DNA of 29,279 bases. Source: Bacteroidales bacterium. GTDB taxonomy: Bacteria; Bacteroidota; Bacteroidia; Bacteroidales; Muribaculaceae. A model generated the notes under the pieces. The model did not search any database. It was not told the origin of the DNA and saw only the letters and a program-made list of their open reading frames with translations. Location of the stretch: the NCBI GenBank assembly GCA_900766975.1, contig CAAFXO010000069.1, positions 1-29,279 of the forward strand. Reading direction: 5' to 3'. Within the stretch, counting starts at the first letter, position 1. Each line of letters starts with the position of its first letter. Positions 17,051 to 23,994 of this stretch are shown in pieces. The position numbers and the translations under genes were made by a program.

Positions 17051-18001
17051 ATGGATATATCAGTAGTAATACCACTATACAATGAGGCGGAATCACTGCC
17101 GGAGCTGACCTCCTGGATCGAGCGAGTGATGAGCGAAAACGGGTTTTCGTATGAGATCATCTTTGTCAATGACGGGTCGACGGACTCGAGCATGGATGTG
17201 ATCAAGCAGTTGGCGATACGCAATAACGCGATCCACGCCATCTCCTTCTCACGCAATTATGGCAAATCGCCGGCTCTGAACACCGGTTTTGCGCGCGCCA
17301 AAGGAGATGTGGTGATCACGATGGATGCCGACCTCCAGGACTCCCCCGATGAGATTCCGGAGCTCTATCGAATGATCACCGAAGAGGGCTACGACCTCGT
17401 GTCGGGCTGGAAGAAGAAGCGCTACGACCCGTTGTCGAAGACCATCCCCACCAAGCTCTTCAACGCTACGGCACGCCGCGTGTCGGGGATCAAGAACCTC
17501 CACGACTTCAACTGCGGCTTGAAGGCATATCGCAGCGAAGTGATAAAGCATATCGAAGTATATGGCGACATGCACCGCTATATTCCCTACTTGGCGAAGA
17601 ATGCCGGCTATAAGAAGATTGGCGAAAAGGTGGTGCACCATCAGGCACGCAAATATGGCGTCTCCAAATTCGGTCTCGACCGCTTTGTGAATGGCTACCT
17701 CGACCTGGCTACACTCTGGTTCCAATCGAAATTCGGCATCAAACCGATGCACATCTTCGGACTCTTGGGTTCGCTGATGTTCGTGATCGGCTTCCTCGCC
17801 GTGGTGACAGTGCTGATCCTGAAGATCGTGTCGATGAGCGTCGACACATTCCACTTCTATCTCACCAAGTCGGTATACTTCTACCTCTCGTTGGCATTTA
17901 TGGTGTTGGGTGTACAATTCTTCTGCACCGGCTTCATCGGGGAGATGATCACACGCAACTCACCGGAGCGCAACAACTACTTGATCCACGAAGAATTCTA
18001 A
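17051..18001 (+). CDS. Family 2 glycosyltransferase, GtrB/DPM1-like polyprenyl-phosphate type
   Basis: Predicted to move a sugar from a nucleotide-sugar to a polyprenyl phosphate at the inner membrane, supplying a glycan pathway. It has an N-terminal GT-A fold with VVIPLYNEAESLPEL, VNDGSTDSS (39-47) and the metal-binding D92-A-D94 in MDADLQD. The family region with HDFNCGLKAYR follows, and two transmembrane helices lie near the C-terminus (about 231-258 and 269-295), as in GtrB, ArnC and YkoT-like proteins. The length of 316 residues is standard. It is the first gene of a likely operon with the DUF6452-like lipoprotein (19 bp gap) and the DUF6048-like barrel. The sugar and acceptor are not predictable. 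Confidence 0.93.
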   Translation: MDISVVIPLYNEAESLPELTSWIERVMSENGFSYEIIFVNDGSTDSSMDVIKQLAIRNNAIHAISFSRNYGKSPALNTGFARAKGDVVITMDADLQDSPDEIPELYRMITEEGYDLVSGWKKKRYDPLSKTIPTKLFNATARRVSGIKNLHDFNCGLKAYRSEVIKHIEVYGDMHRYIPYLAKNAGYKKIGEKVVHHQARKYGVSKFGLDRFVNGYLDLATLWFQSKFGIKPMHIFGLLGSLMFVIGFLAVVTVLILKIVSMSVDTFHFYLTKSVYFYLSLAFMVLGVQFFCTGFIGEMITRNSPERNNYLIHEEF

Positions 18002-18020
18002 GAAATTGAGACACACGAAG

Positions 18021-18545
18021 ATGCTCTATCGGCACATACGCGCACTTCAGGCAACGGTTCTGACCGCGGTCGTTCTCCTGTTGCTCGTCGGCATGGGGGG
18101 ATGTGGCGACGCATGCTCAGAGAATAAGAATGCACTCCCCTTGGCAGGCTTCTACAGCAAAGAGATGCCGGGGAGTGAAATCAGCGTTGACTCACTCGAA
18201 ATCAAGGGGGTCGACGTGAAGGGTGATTCTATTCTCTCATCAGCCGATAAGGTCATCAGCGAAGTCTATCTTCCCTTCCGCATCGACAGCGACACGACGC
18301 GCTATGCCCTGCGTCGCTACGGTCCTCACGCCGGCATCGACACCCTCACCTTCATCTACAACCGCCGACCACAGTTGGCAAGCATCGAGTGTGGCGTCAG
18401 CTACATCTTCGAGATGATCGATATCCAATATTGCGGCGAGCTGATCGACTCGGTGAGTTGTCCGAGGGGTTATATCGACAACACCAACGCCCGGAATTTA
18501 CAGATATTTCTGAAAGGAGCGACAACAGATCAAGAGCCATGGTAA
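18021..18545 (+). CDS. DUF6452-like lipoprotein, unknown function
   Basis: 174 residues from the ATG at 18021; an upstream TTG at 18006 would add five residues. Lipoprotein signal with hydrophobic core LTAVVLLLLVGMGGC (Cys28). The mature part has PLAGFYS, then VYLPFRIDSDTTRY, then DTLTFIYNRRPQLASIECG and EMIDIQYCGELIDSVS. I recognise this pattern as the Bacteroidetes DUF6452 family, which is commonly followed by a DUF6048 gene as here; this is from memory, not a search. Two Cys in the mature part (ECG and YCG) could form a disulfide. The stop codon overlaps the next gene's ATG (CCATGGTAA), so the two are translationally coupled and probably act together in the envelope. No biochemical role is known to me. 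Confidence 0.82.
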   Translation: MLYRHIRALQATVLTAVVLLLLVGMGGCGDACSENKNALPLAGFYSKEMPGSEISVDSLEIKGVDVKGDSILSSADKVISEVYLPFRIDSDTTRYALRRYGPHAGIDTLTFIYNRRPQLASIECGVSYIFEMIDIQYCGELIDSVSCPRGYIDNTNARNLQIFLKGATTDQEPW

Positions 18546-19546
18546 TAGGATTAAGACATATCGTGGCTATACTGCTGATTGCCACCACAGCGATAGCCCT
18601 GCGGAGTCAGACGCCGGAGGCGTCCGGCGACAGCATCGTTATGAACGAGATGAACGTCATGAACGTTAAGAACGTTATGAACGTTATGAACGTTATGAAC
18701 GAAAGTAACGTTATGAACGAAAGTATCGTCGGGGATAGCGTTAAGGCTGTGGCGAAGAGGGTGCTGACACCGAAGAGCACGCCGGTGGATGTCGACGACC
18801 AGCGGCAGCGACCCGTGATGCACTACTTCGACAAGCATGGCGACCCCCTCGACGAGCCGGTAATGTTCCTCTCCTCATTAGACACGGTGGTGAAGAAAGA
18901 GAAGAAATTCTACTACCCCATCTATAGCGGCGTCAATATTGGCGCCAATTTCGGCGACCTCATCTTCAAGATCTTCGGCCAAGACTACTCGAGCTACGAC
19001 ATTTGGGCAAATGTGTCGATACGCAATCAATTCTTTCCCACCGTAGAGATGGGTATCGGTTTTGCGAACAGCACGCCCGACCATGGCAACTTCACCTATC
19101 GGTGCAAGCCCTCCTTTTATGCCAAGATTGGCGCCGACTACAACTTCTTCATGCGCAGCGATCCCGGTTATCAGTTTCACTTGGGCTTCAGGGTAGGCTT
19201 TGCCCACAGCCGCTATGACTTGGAGAATGTGACGATCAACTCCGGCTACTGGGGAGAGAGTCAGAACTTCACCATCAGCGACATAGGCACGACCTGTGTC
19301 TATGGAGAGCTTGTGGCGGGGCTGCAAGTGAAGATTGTGAAGAACTTCTCCTTGGGATGGACAGCACGCTGGCACTTCCGGATGCACGAGACCGAAACCG
19401 GCTATGGCAAGGCATGGTTTGTGCCGGGGTATGGTGGGAGTGGCGCGTTCGGCTTCAGCATGTCGGCGATCTGGAGCATACCGAGCAAGCAAGCCAAAGA
19501 GGCATATCAAAAAGCCCAAGAAGAGAAGAAGCTAAAGAAGAAATAA
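18539..19546 (+). CDS. DUF6048-like outer-membrane barrel protein with a 9-bp-repeat-encoded insert
   Basis: 335 residues from the ATG at 18539, chosen because it overlaps the upstream stop (7 bp) and gives a clean signal peptide (MVIGLRHIVAILLIATTAIALRSQ). An upstream in-frame ATG at 18389 would put over 150 bp inside the previous gene. About residues 110-320 alternate aromatic strands (GVNIGANFGDLIFKI, FPTVEMGIGFAN, YQFHLGFRVGFAHSRYDL, SLGWTARWHFRMH) typical of a small outer-membrane barrel of the DUF6048 type. The oddity is residues 35-64, encoded by about ten copies of a 9-bp repeat giving MNV/KNV/MNE triplets between signal peptide and barrel. The same 9-mer forms intergenic arrays at 28.2 and 29.1 kb. 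The tail is Lys-rich (EEKKLKKK). Confidence 0.85.
   Translation: MVIGLRHIVAILLIATTAIALRSQTPEASGDSIVMNEMNVMNVKNVMNVMNVMNESNVMNESIVGDSVKAVAKRVLTPKSTPVDVDDQRQRPVMHYFDKHGDPLDEPVMFLSSLDTVVKKEKKFYYPIYSGVNIGANFGDLIFKIFGQDYSSYDIWANVSIRNQFFPTVEMGIGFANSTPDHGNFTYRCKPSFYAKIGADYNFFMRSDPGYQFHLGFRVGFAHSRYDLENVTINSGYWGESQNFTISDIGTTCVYGELVAGLQVKIVKNFSLGWTARWHFRMHETETGYGKAWFVPGYGGSGAFGFSMSAIWSIPSKQAKEAYQKAQEEKKLKKK
18641..18730 (+). repeat. 9-bp tandem array A (in frame inside the DUF6048-like gene)
   Basis: Ten contiguous 9-bp units, mostly ATGAACGTT (also ATGAACGTC, AAGAACGTT), with edge variants ATGAACGAG, ATGAACGAA, AGTAACGTT and AGTATCGTC. Unit phase equals codon phase, so unit-number changes never shift the frame. 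The orientation matches arrays B and C. Related 9-mers flank it: AGCATCGTT (18632-18640) on the left and AGTATCGTC (18722-18730) on the right. Confidence 0.9.
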
Positions 19547-19550
19547 AAAG

Positions 19551-19650
19551 CCCCAAAGCGAAAGATCACCTTCGGAAAATAAAAAAAGCCCCAAAGCAAA
19601 AGATCGCCTTCGGAAAACAAAAAAAGCCCCAAAGCGAAACTTTGGGGAAC
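19551..19650. repeat. Tandem 38-bp terminator-like repeats
   Basis: Two 38-bp units (19551-19588 and 19589-19626), each starting CCCCAAAGC and containing CCTTCGGAAAA, differ at three positions. A third, partial unit (19627-19650) resolves into a perfect hairpin. They separate the convergent DUF6048-like and SPOR genes. Confidence 0.8.
19619..19647 (-). terminator. Intrinsic terminator of the dacB-to-SPOR gene run
   Basis: CCCCAAAG (19627-19634) pairs with CTTTGGGG (19640-19647) over a CGAAA loop. On the minus strand the stem is followed by CTTTTTTTG, a proper T-tract. It lies 24 bp beyond the SPOR gene stop. The plus-strand side lacks a T-tract. Confidence 0.82.
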
Positions 19651-19670
19651 AGTAATAAAGAGAGTGGCTC

Positions 19671-20174
19671 TTAGTAGTGTAAGAGGACCGGGGCACCCGG
19701 GAGGCCTATGAAGGGGTAGTCGGGGTGCTTGCTACGGAAGTCCTTTTGGAGGGCATTGGCATCGTCGAGCGATGCTGCCGTGCCGAGGACCGAATAATAG
19801 ACAGAGCCAATGGATTTCGCCATAAAGGCATCTTTCCAACCCTCACTTTTCAGGTTTTCCGCCGCCGCGCGGGCGTTGGTATCCATCTTAAACATACCGA
19901 CAGCGACCGCCCACGCACCTTGCGGGCGCTTATTATCTTCGGTACGGATTACAGCCCGATTCACATAGACCGTATCAGCGCCGATGATCCTCATCTGGGG
20001 ACCATCATCACTCAGCAAGCCGGTGGCAGGGCGCATTTGCTCTATGGCAGCCTGCTCACGCTTGGCGAGAGCGGCATCGTATGCCGCCTTGTAGTTCTGC
20101 TCTGTCGGTTTGCAACCGACCAATATGGTCAGCAAGAGAGTCGCCGGGATAAGACCTCGTAAAAAAGAAGACAT
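19671..20174 (-). CDS. SPOR-domain lipoprotein
   Basis: 167 residues from the ATG at 20174, chosen because it gives a lipoprotein signal (MSSFLRGLIPATLLLTILVGC, Cys21); a frame extension to 20240 adds 22 residues without signal character. The middle is Ala/Glu/Arg-rich (YKAAYDAALAKREQA). The C-terminal 80 residues form a SPOR domain: WAVAVGMFKMDTNARAAAENLKSEGW, then YYSVLGTAASLDDANAL. SPOR domains bind peptidoglycan stripped of stem peptides, often at division sites, which would suit an operon that begins with a PBP4 carboxypeptidase. The start codon lies inside a 16-bp mRNA stem (20171-20204), so translation may be controlled. Last gene of the minus-strand run, ending at the 19627-19647 terminator. 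Confidence 0.86.
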   Translation of the reverse strand: MSSFLRGLIPATLLLTILVGCKPTEQNYKAAYDAALAKREQAAIEQMRPATGLLSDDGPQMRIIGADTVYVNRAVIRTEDNKRPQGAWAVAVGMFKMDTNARAAAENLKSEGWKDAFMAKSIGSVYYSVLGTAASLDDANALQKDFRSKHPDYPFIGLPGAPVLLHY

Positions 20175-20204
20175 CCTCCCTCTCACGAGTGAGAAGGAAG
20201 ATGT
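20171..20204 (-). promoter_or_regulatory. Hairpin covering the SPOR gene start codon
   Basis: On the minus-strand RNA, ACATCTTCCTTCTCAC (20204-20189) pairs with GTGAGAGGGAGGATGT (20186-20171) along 16 bp with two G-U pairs. The plus-strand RNA would have A-C mismatches instead. The 3' arm holds both a GGGAGG ribosome-binding-like stretch and the ATG. Confidence 0.6.
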
Positions 20205-20249
20205 GCTATGGATAAAAAACGATTTAGAAGTCATAATCAATTGACCTAA

Positions 20250-20281
20250 CGATAATTAGAGCGCGTTCTTAGGTATTATCG
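20250..20281. repeat. AGAGCGCGTTCT motif inside a 7-bp inverted repeat
   Basis: CGATAAT (20250-20256) and ATTATCG (20275-20281) flank AGAGCGCGTTCT (20258-20269), another copy of the dispersed gene-edge motif, just downstream of the coiled-coil lipoprotein gene. Confidence 0.65.
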
Positions 20282-20299
20282 ATAAGAAAGAGAAGAGGA

Positions 20300-21166
20300 T
20301 TAGTCGATCTGGATGATCAGATAGGGAGTTAGCGACCAGAACTTGTCGGCATTGACGATCTCGATGGTCTTGGGGCTATTCTTTTCGCCGACGATGCGAT
20401 AGCTACCCTCGGGCATATTGGTCCAGATCTTAGCCTTCTTGGAGTTGGTGGGGATGCTGTGGAGATTACGCTTATCGGCGGCTACGAAATAAGTGTCGTC
20501 ATACTGACCGGCGAGCACCTTGGTCGAGCCGAGGAACTTCTTCGAAAGGAGGCCCTTATTCTTGAGTTCCTTGTTAGTGCCGATGGCATAATAGACTCTG
20601 TTAGCCTTATTTTCAGCCTCAATAGTAGCAGCTTGAGCCTCCTCCTTGGCGGCTGTTTCAGCCTTCACTTGCTCTTGAGTTTCAGCCACTTGCTCATTGA
20701 GGTTTTCGATCTGACCCTTAGCAGTAGAGAGGTCTTGTTCGAGTTGAGCGATCTTGGCATCCTGCTCTTCGATATGCTTGCGGAGCTGTTCGATAGTCTT
20801 GGCTTGCACGGTGTTCTCCTTGCCTGAAGCCTTCACCTTAGCCTCCATCTGAGCGAGGAGAGCCTTGTTGGCAGCGAGTCGAGCTTTGATGCTGGAGAGG
20901 TTGTGACGGATCTCAGCACGACGGTCGGCAGACTCCGAATTACCCATATTATAGAGCAAACCCTCTTGGCTATTGATCGAGTCAAGACCGCAATAGATAT
21001 CGCTCATCAGAAGCATCAGCGAATCGTTGAAGTTGGTAGCCTCCTCATATTGAGAAGTCAGGTCGGCAATTCGGATAGAATCCTCATTGACTTTTTCCTC
21101 ATTATTGCCGGCGCAGGCTGCGAGGAGCAAAGCGCAGGCACTCAGTAAAATAAGAGATTTCTTCAT
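20300..21166 (-). CDS. Coiled-coil lipoprotein, conserved in Bacteroidales, unknown function
   Basis: 288 residues. Lipoprotein signal MKKSLILLSACALLLAAC (Cys18). About residues 40-185 are a long heptad-rich coiled coil (ALLAQMEAKVKASGKEN, IEQLRKHIEEQDAKIAQLEQ, and an Ala/Glu-rich stretch to NKANRV). A compact C-terminal domain follows, beginning YYAIGTNKELKNKGLL and containing RNLHSIPTNSKKAKIWTNMPEGSY and FWSLTPYLIIQ; I remember this domain as a recurrent uncharacterised Bacteroidales module. Probably a periplasmic spacer or scaffold. It follows rsmI by 41 bp with no visible promoter, so it is likely co-transcribed. Confidence 0.85.
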   Translation of the reverse strand: MKKSLILLSACALLLAACAGNNEEKVNEDSIRIADLTSQYEEATNFNDSLMLLMSDIYCGLDSINSQEGLLYNMGNSESADRRAEIRHNLSSIKARLAANKALLAQMEAKVKASGKENTVQAKTIEQLRKHIEEQDAKIAQLEQDLSTAKGQIENLNEQVAETQEQVKAETAAKEEAQAATIEAENKANRVYYAIGTNKELKNKGLLSKKFLGSTKVLAGQYDDTYFVAADKRNLHSIPTNSKKAKIWTNMPEGSYRIVGEKNSPKTIEIVNADKFWSLTPYLIIQID

Positions 21167-21207
21167 AATAGGAAATATTTAAAAAGAAGTGTTTAAAATT
21201 ATCTACA

Positions 21208-21915
21208 TCAATCGGAGTCGTCATCGCGTTTGCCACTATGGCGCGAAGCCGGCTCTATAACAATAACAATCTCACCCTTGGGAGTGTTCTGAGAAAAATG
21301 CTCAACGAGGTTTTCGAGAGTATCTCTCAGGATCTCCTCATGAAGTTTGGAGATCTCGCGACAAACGGCGGCGATACGTTCCGAGCCGAAAGCCTGAGCG
21401 AGATTACGGAGAGTACGTGGGAGTCTCACCGGCGACTCATAGATTATTACCGTGCGAGGGTCGGCGGCGAGTTGGGCGAGTCGTGTGGCGAGACCCTTCT
21501 TGAGGGGCAGGAATCCTTCGAAAGCGAATCGGTCGCAAGGGATTCCGGAGGCTACGAGTGCCGGGACGAACGCCGTAGGACCGGGGAGGCACTCCACCTC
21601 GACGCCGGCATCGCGGCAGGCACGTGCGAGCATAAACCCGGGATCGCAAATTCCGGGGGTACCGGCGTCAGACACCAAGGCGATATCCTTGCCGGCGAGG
21701 AGTTCCTCGACGATACCGGCTACGGCACGATGCTCATTATTTCGGTGATGGCTGCGCATCGGGGTGTGGATATCGTAATGCTTCATCAGTACGGCGCTGG
21801 TGCGAGTATCTTCGGCGAGTATCAGATCCGCCTCCTTAAGGATGCGGACAGCTCGGAAGGTCATATCCTCGAGGTTGCCAACAGGGGTAGGAACTATGTG
21901 TAACATACCACTCAT
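21208..21915 (-). CDS. rsmI: 16S rRNA (cytidine1402-2'-O)-methyltransferase RsmI
   Basis: SAM-dependent enzyme of the tetrapyrrole-methylase fold that 2'-O-methylates C1402 in the decoding centre of 16S rRNA. Visible signatures: IVPTPVGNLEDMTFRAV at the N-terminus, AEDTRTS (about 34-40), SDAGTPGICDPG (82-93) and GPTAFVPALVASGIP. The length of 235 residues suits the shorter Bacteroidetes form, which lacks the C-terminal extension of the E. coli protein. The start ATG overlaps the upstream gene's TGA (ATGA), so it is translationally coupled; an internal ATG at 21906 is an alternative. Confidence 0.95.
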   Translation of the reverse strand: MSGMLHIVPTPVGNLEDMTFRAVRILKEADLILAEDTRTSAVLMKHYDIHTPMRSHHRNNEHRAVAGIVEELLAGKDIALVSDAGTPGICDPGFMLARACRDAGVEVECLPGPTAFVPALVASGIPCDRFAFEGFLPLKKGLATRLAQLAADPRTVIIYESPVRLPRTLRNLAQAFGSERIAAVCREISKLHEEILRDTLENLVEHFSQNTPKGEIVIVIEPASRHSGKRDDDSD

Positions 21916-22505
21916 GACCAGCAGGTTTTAAGGATATCGAGGAAATCGACTACATCCTCATCCTCGAGGTCAATTCCCATCTCCTCGCCGAGATATCGGA
22001 GGGCATCCTCATAATCGGGGAGGGTGGCGATATGACGCATCGCAGCGTTGAACTCGGCGTCGCTACCGCCGAAGATCGATCGGCGGAAGCGGAATCGATC
22101 ATTCAGGCAGAAAGCAGGAGGAGTGAACGAAGATGGGGAGAGAGAGTCAGATACGGTCTCCGGCTCAGATACGGTCTCCGGCTCAGATACGGTCTCCGGC
22201 TCAGATACGGTCTCCGGCTCAGATACGGGCTCGAGGATCGGATCGGGCTCGGGATCGGCGACATAGACCGGAGTCGGGGTGGGAGCGGGTTCCGGCTCGG
22301 GAGCGGTCTCGGGAGTCGGGGTGGGGGCGGGCTCTTGATCCGGCTCGGCGGGCACATGCTTTAGGAGGGATTGAGCCTCATCGAGGCGCTTTGCCACGAG
22401 GGGGAGGATCGTCTCGGCGATCTCCGGACGGGTCGTGAGGAGTTCCAAGAGGCCTTCGGCCTCGTAGACTCTGTTCTTTATTTCGTTGATTTTCGTTTTA
22501 TTCAT
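21912..22505 (-). CDS. Conserved Bacteroidales protein with Pro/Glu-rich linker, unknown function
   Basis: 197 residues from the ATG at 22505 (MNKTKINEIKN); the open frame extends to 22547, but those 14 residues (MQKNITPPP...) lack conservation signs. The N-terminal 60 residues are helical (EAEGLLELLTTRPEIAETILPL). A Pro/Glu/Thr linker of about 70 residues follows, including SEPETV four times from an 18-bp DNA repeat. The C-terminal domain runs from FCLNDRFRFRRSIFGGSDAEFNAAMRHI to DYEDALRYLGEEMG and DVVDFLDILKTCW, a pattern I recall in many Bacteroidales hypothetical proteins. No signal peptide, so cytoplasmic. It lies between dacB (76 bp) and rsmI (4-bp overlap). Function unknown. Confidence 0.82.
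   Translation of the reverse strand: MNKTKINEIKNRVYEAEGLLELLTTRPEIAETILPLVAKRLDEAQSLLKHVPAEPDQEPAPTPTPETAPEPEPAPTPTPVYVADPEPDPILEPVSEPETVSEPETVSEPETVSEPETVSDSLSPSSFTPPAFCLNDRFRFRRSIFGGSDAEFNAAMRHIATLPDYEDALRYLGEEMGIDLEDEDVVDFLDILKTCWS
22147..22236. repeat. 18-bp tandem repeat encoding SEPETV
   Basis: Four perfect copies of TCAGATACGGTCTCCGGC (22147-22218) plus a degenerate fifth, inside the Pro/Glu-rich linker of the conserved protein. Perfect nucleotide identity means recent expansion; copy changes keep the frame. Confidence 0.88.
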
Positions 22506-22581
22506 TTGTAAGATAACGTGAGGAGGGGGAGTAATATTTTTTTGCAAGATGTAAATTTTGTTAAATAGAGGCTGATAGGGC

Positions 22582-23808
22582 TTATTGGGCCTTTGAGTCT
22601 TCCGGATTGTAGTCGGGGAGGAAGGTTTTCAGCAGCAGGGTATCTAATTGGCGTCGAGCTTCGGCTCGGTTGGGGAGGTTGTTGAGCATCACCACTACTA
22701 TGTGGGTGGGGGCATAGTCGTCGTCGAGTTTGTAGCCGGCATAGCATTGCACACCCTTCATCGAACCGGTTTTGAGAGCCAGATACCCTTCGAGGGGCGT
22801 CTTGGCGAGGAGGTGTTTGAGAGTACCTTCGAGACCGGCGAGAGGGAAGAAGGATACATAATAAGGGTTCTTCGCCATGATGCGGAGCATATCAGCCATG
22901 AAGAGTACGGTGAGGCGGTTGGTACGGGAGAGACCGGAGCCGTCGACGATCTTCACACCCTTGAGGTTGGCATGTTTTTGGCGCCAGAAGGATAATAACT
23001 GTGCCGCCCCTTCGGCAGTGGAACCATTATCGCCGTATGTAGCGCCGACGAGGCGGAGCATCGCCTCGGCATATTGGTTGTCGCTTCGCACCATGCAAGA
23101 ACGCATTATCTCGTCGATGGTGGGAGAGATATGTCGGCACACGGGCACAAAGTCATGGTCGGAGCCCTCGACGTTGAGTGCTTGGATGGCGATTCCGGCT
23201 GCTGACAGAGAGGTGGTAAGGCGGCTACGGAAGGTAGCGATAGGTTTTTGCACCGACTTATTGCCGGAGGCGTTATCTTGGAAGTTAAAGCCATGTGTGC
23301 CGGTGCCGTAGGCATAGCCGAGGTCACCCTTCTGCCAGGTAGGGTTGATGGAGGGGCCGGGGAATTTGGATTCATCCACCACGATTTTTCCGCGTATGGT
23401 GTCGACGCCGAGGGCTTTCAGACCGGCAACGATTTCGGCAACGAAATCCTCGGACTTCGGGTCATGGACCGTGTTGATGGCCGGGTCGCCGGAGGCTTCG
23501 ACGAGGAGATTACCATCGACGATACCATCATCGACGGGAGCGGTGAGGTAGACCGGTGTGGCATATTCGTAGTTATGACCCACCTTGTTCAGGAGAGTGG
23601 CTATGGTGACACTCTTCATAATTGAGGCGGGGATGAGGGGGAGGTCTGCATTATGGGAGAGGATTTTCTTGCCCGACTTCAGGTCGATGATGAGGAGAGC
23701 CGAATTGTCGGCATCGACAGCGGTCGAGGCGGTGAAATCGGATATTGGGTCAGCTCTCAGGATGAGAGCGATAGAAAGCAGAAAGAGAGAAAGCAGAAAT
23801 CTATTCAT
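22582..23808 (-). CDS. dacB: D-alanyl-D-alanine carboxypeptidase/endopeptidase, PBP4 family (S13)
   Basis: Periplasmic serine peptidase that trims or cleaves peptidoglycan cross-links. The start at 23808 gives a signal peptide (MNRFLLSLFLLSIALILRA); the frame is open to 23874, but the predicted transcription start (about 23865) lies downstream of that ATG. The active-site set is complete: S62-I-M-K65 (SxxK), SDN in MVRSDNQYAEA (SxN) and KTG in LALKTGSMKG. The PBP4-specific insert between SxxK and SxN is present, for example VEASGDPAINTVHDP. At 408 residues the length is in the family range. It leads a five-gene minus-strand run. An AGAGCGCG-type motif directly abuts the start codon (23809-23820). 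Confidence 0.95.
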   Translation of the reverse strand: MNRFLLSLFLLSIALILRADPISDFTASTAVDADNSALLIIDLKSGKKILSHNADLPLIPASIMKSVTIATLLNKVGHNYEYATPVYLTAPVDDGIVDGNLLVEASGDPAINTVHDPKSEDFVAEIVAGLKALGVDTIRGKIVVDESKFPGPSINPTWQKGDLGYAYGTGTHGFNFQDNASGNKSVQKPIATFRSRLTTSLSAAGIAIQALNVEGSDHDFVPVCRHISPTIDEIMRSCMVRSDNQYAEAMLRLVGATYGDNGSTAEGAAQLLSFWRQKHANLKGVKIVDGSGLSRTNRLTVLFMADMLRIMAKNPYYVSFFPLAGLEGTLKHLLAKTPLEGYLALKTGSMKGVQCYAGYKLDDDYAPTHIVVVMLNNLPNRAEARRQLDTLLLKTFLPDYNPEDSKAQ

Positions 23809-23820
23809 AGAGCGCGCTTT
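23809..23820. repeat. AGAGCGCG-type motif abutting the dacB start codon
   Basis: AGAGCGCGCTTT on the plus strand; on the dacB mRNA this is AAAGCGCGCTCT immediately followed by ATG. It is the only copy found at a gene's 5' end. Confidence 0.6.
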
Positions 23821-23871
23821 AAGAATGAATAATAAGAACGAGGCTTTAACAATAAAAAAACTCAGAAAATA

Positions 23872-23903
23872 CAAATTTAGCCAAATAAAGTGGCAATCAC
23901 AAA
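23872..23903 (-). promoter_or_regulatory. Promoter of dacB
   Basis: On the minus strand TTTG (23903-23900), 20 bp, TAAATTTG (23879-23872). It gives a leader of about 57 nt to the 23808 start codon and argues against the longer reading frame. Confidence 0.65.
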
Positions 23904-23912
23904 AAAAGTCGC

Positions 23913-23920
23913 TATATTTG
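23913..23920 (+). promoter_or_regulatory. Putative -7 box of the AI-2E family transporter gene
   Basis: TATATTTG, 75 bp before the ATG at 23995; no clear -33 element. It lies 10 bp from the divergent dacB promoter. Confidence 0.4.
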
Positions 23921-23994
23921 TATTATAAATCGAAAAAGGGGAGCAAATATGCTAATTTGGTGCTAATATTGGTTACCCTGTATATTGAAATATT

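Noticed and set aside
18389..18538. Longer N-terminus for the DUF6048-like protein
   Set aside because: It would overlap the upstream lipoprotein gene by over 150 bp and hide the signal peptide; the coupled start at 18539 fits better.
23834..23842. Single AAGAACGAG resembling an array unit upstream of dacB
   Set aside because: One isolated 9-mer in an A-rich region is expected by chance; no neighbouring unit in phase.
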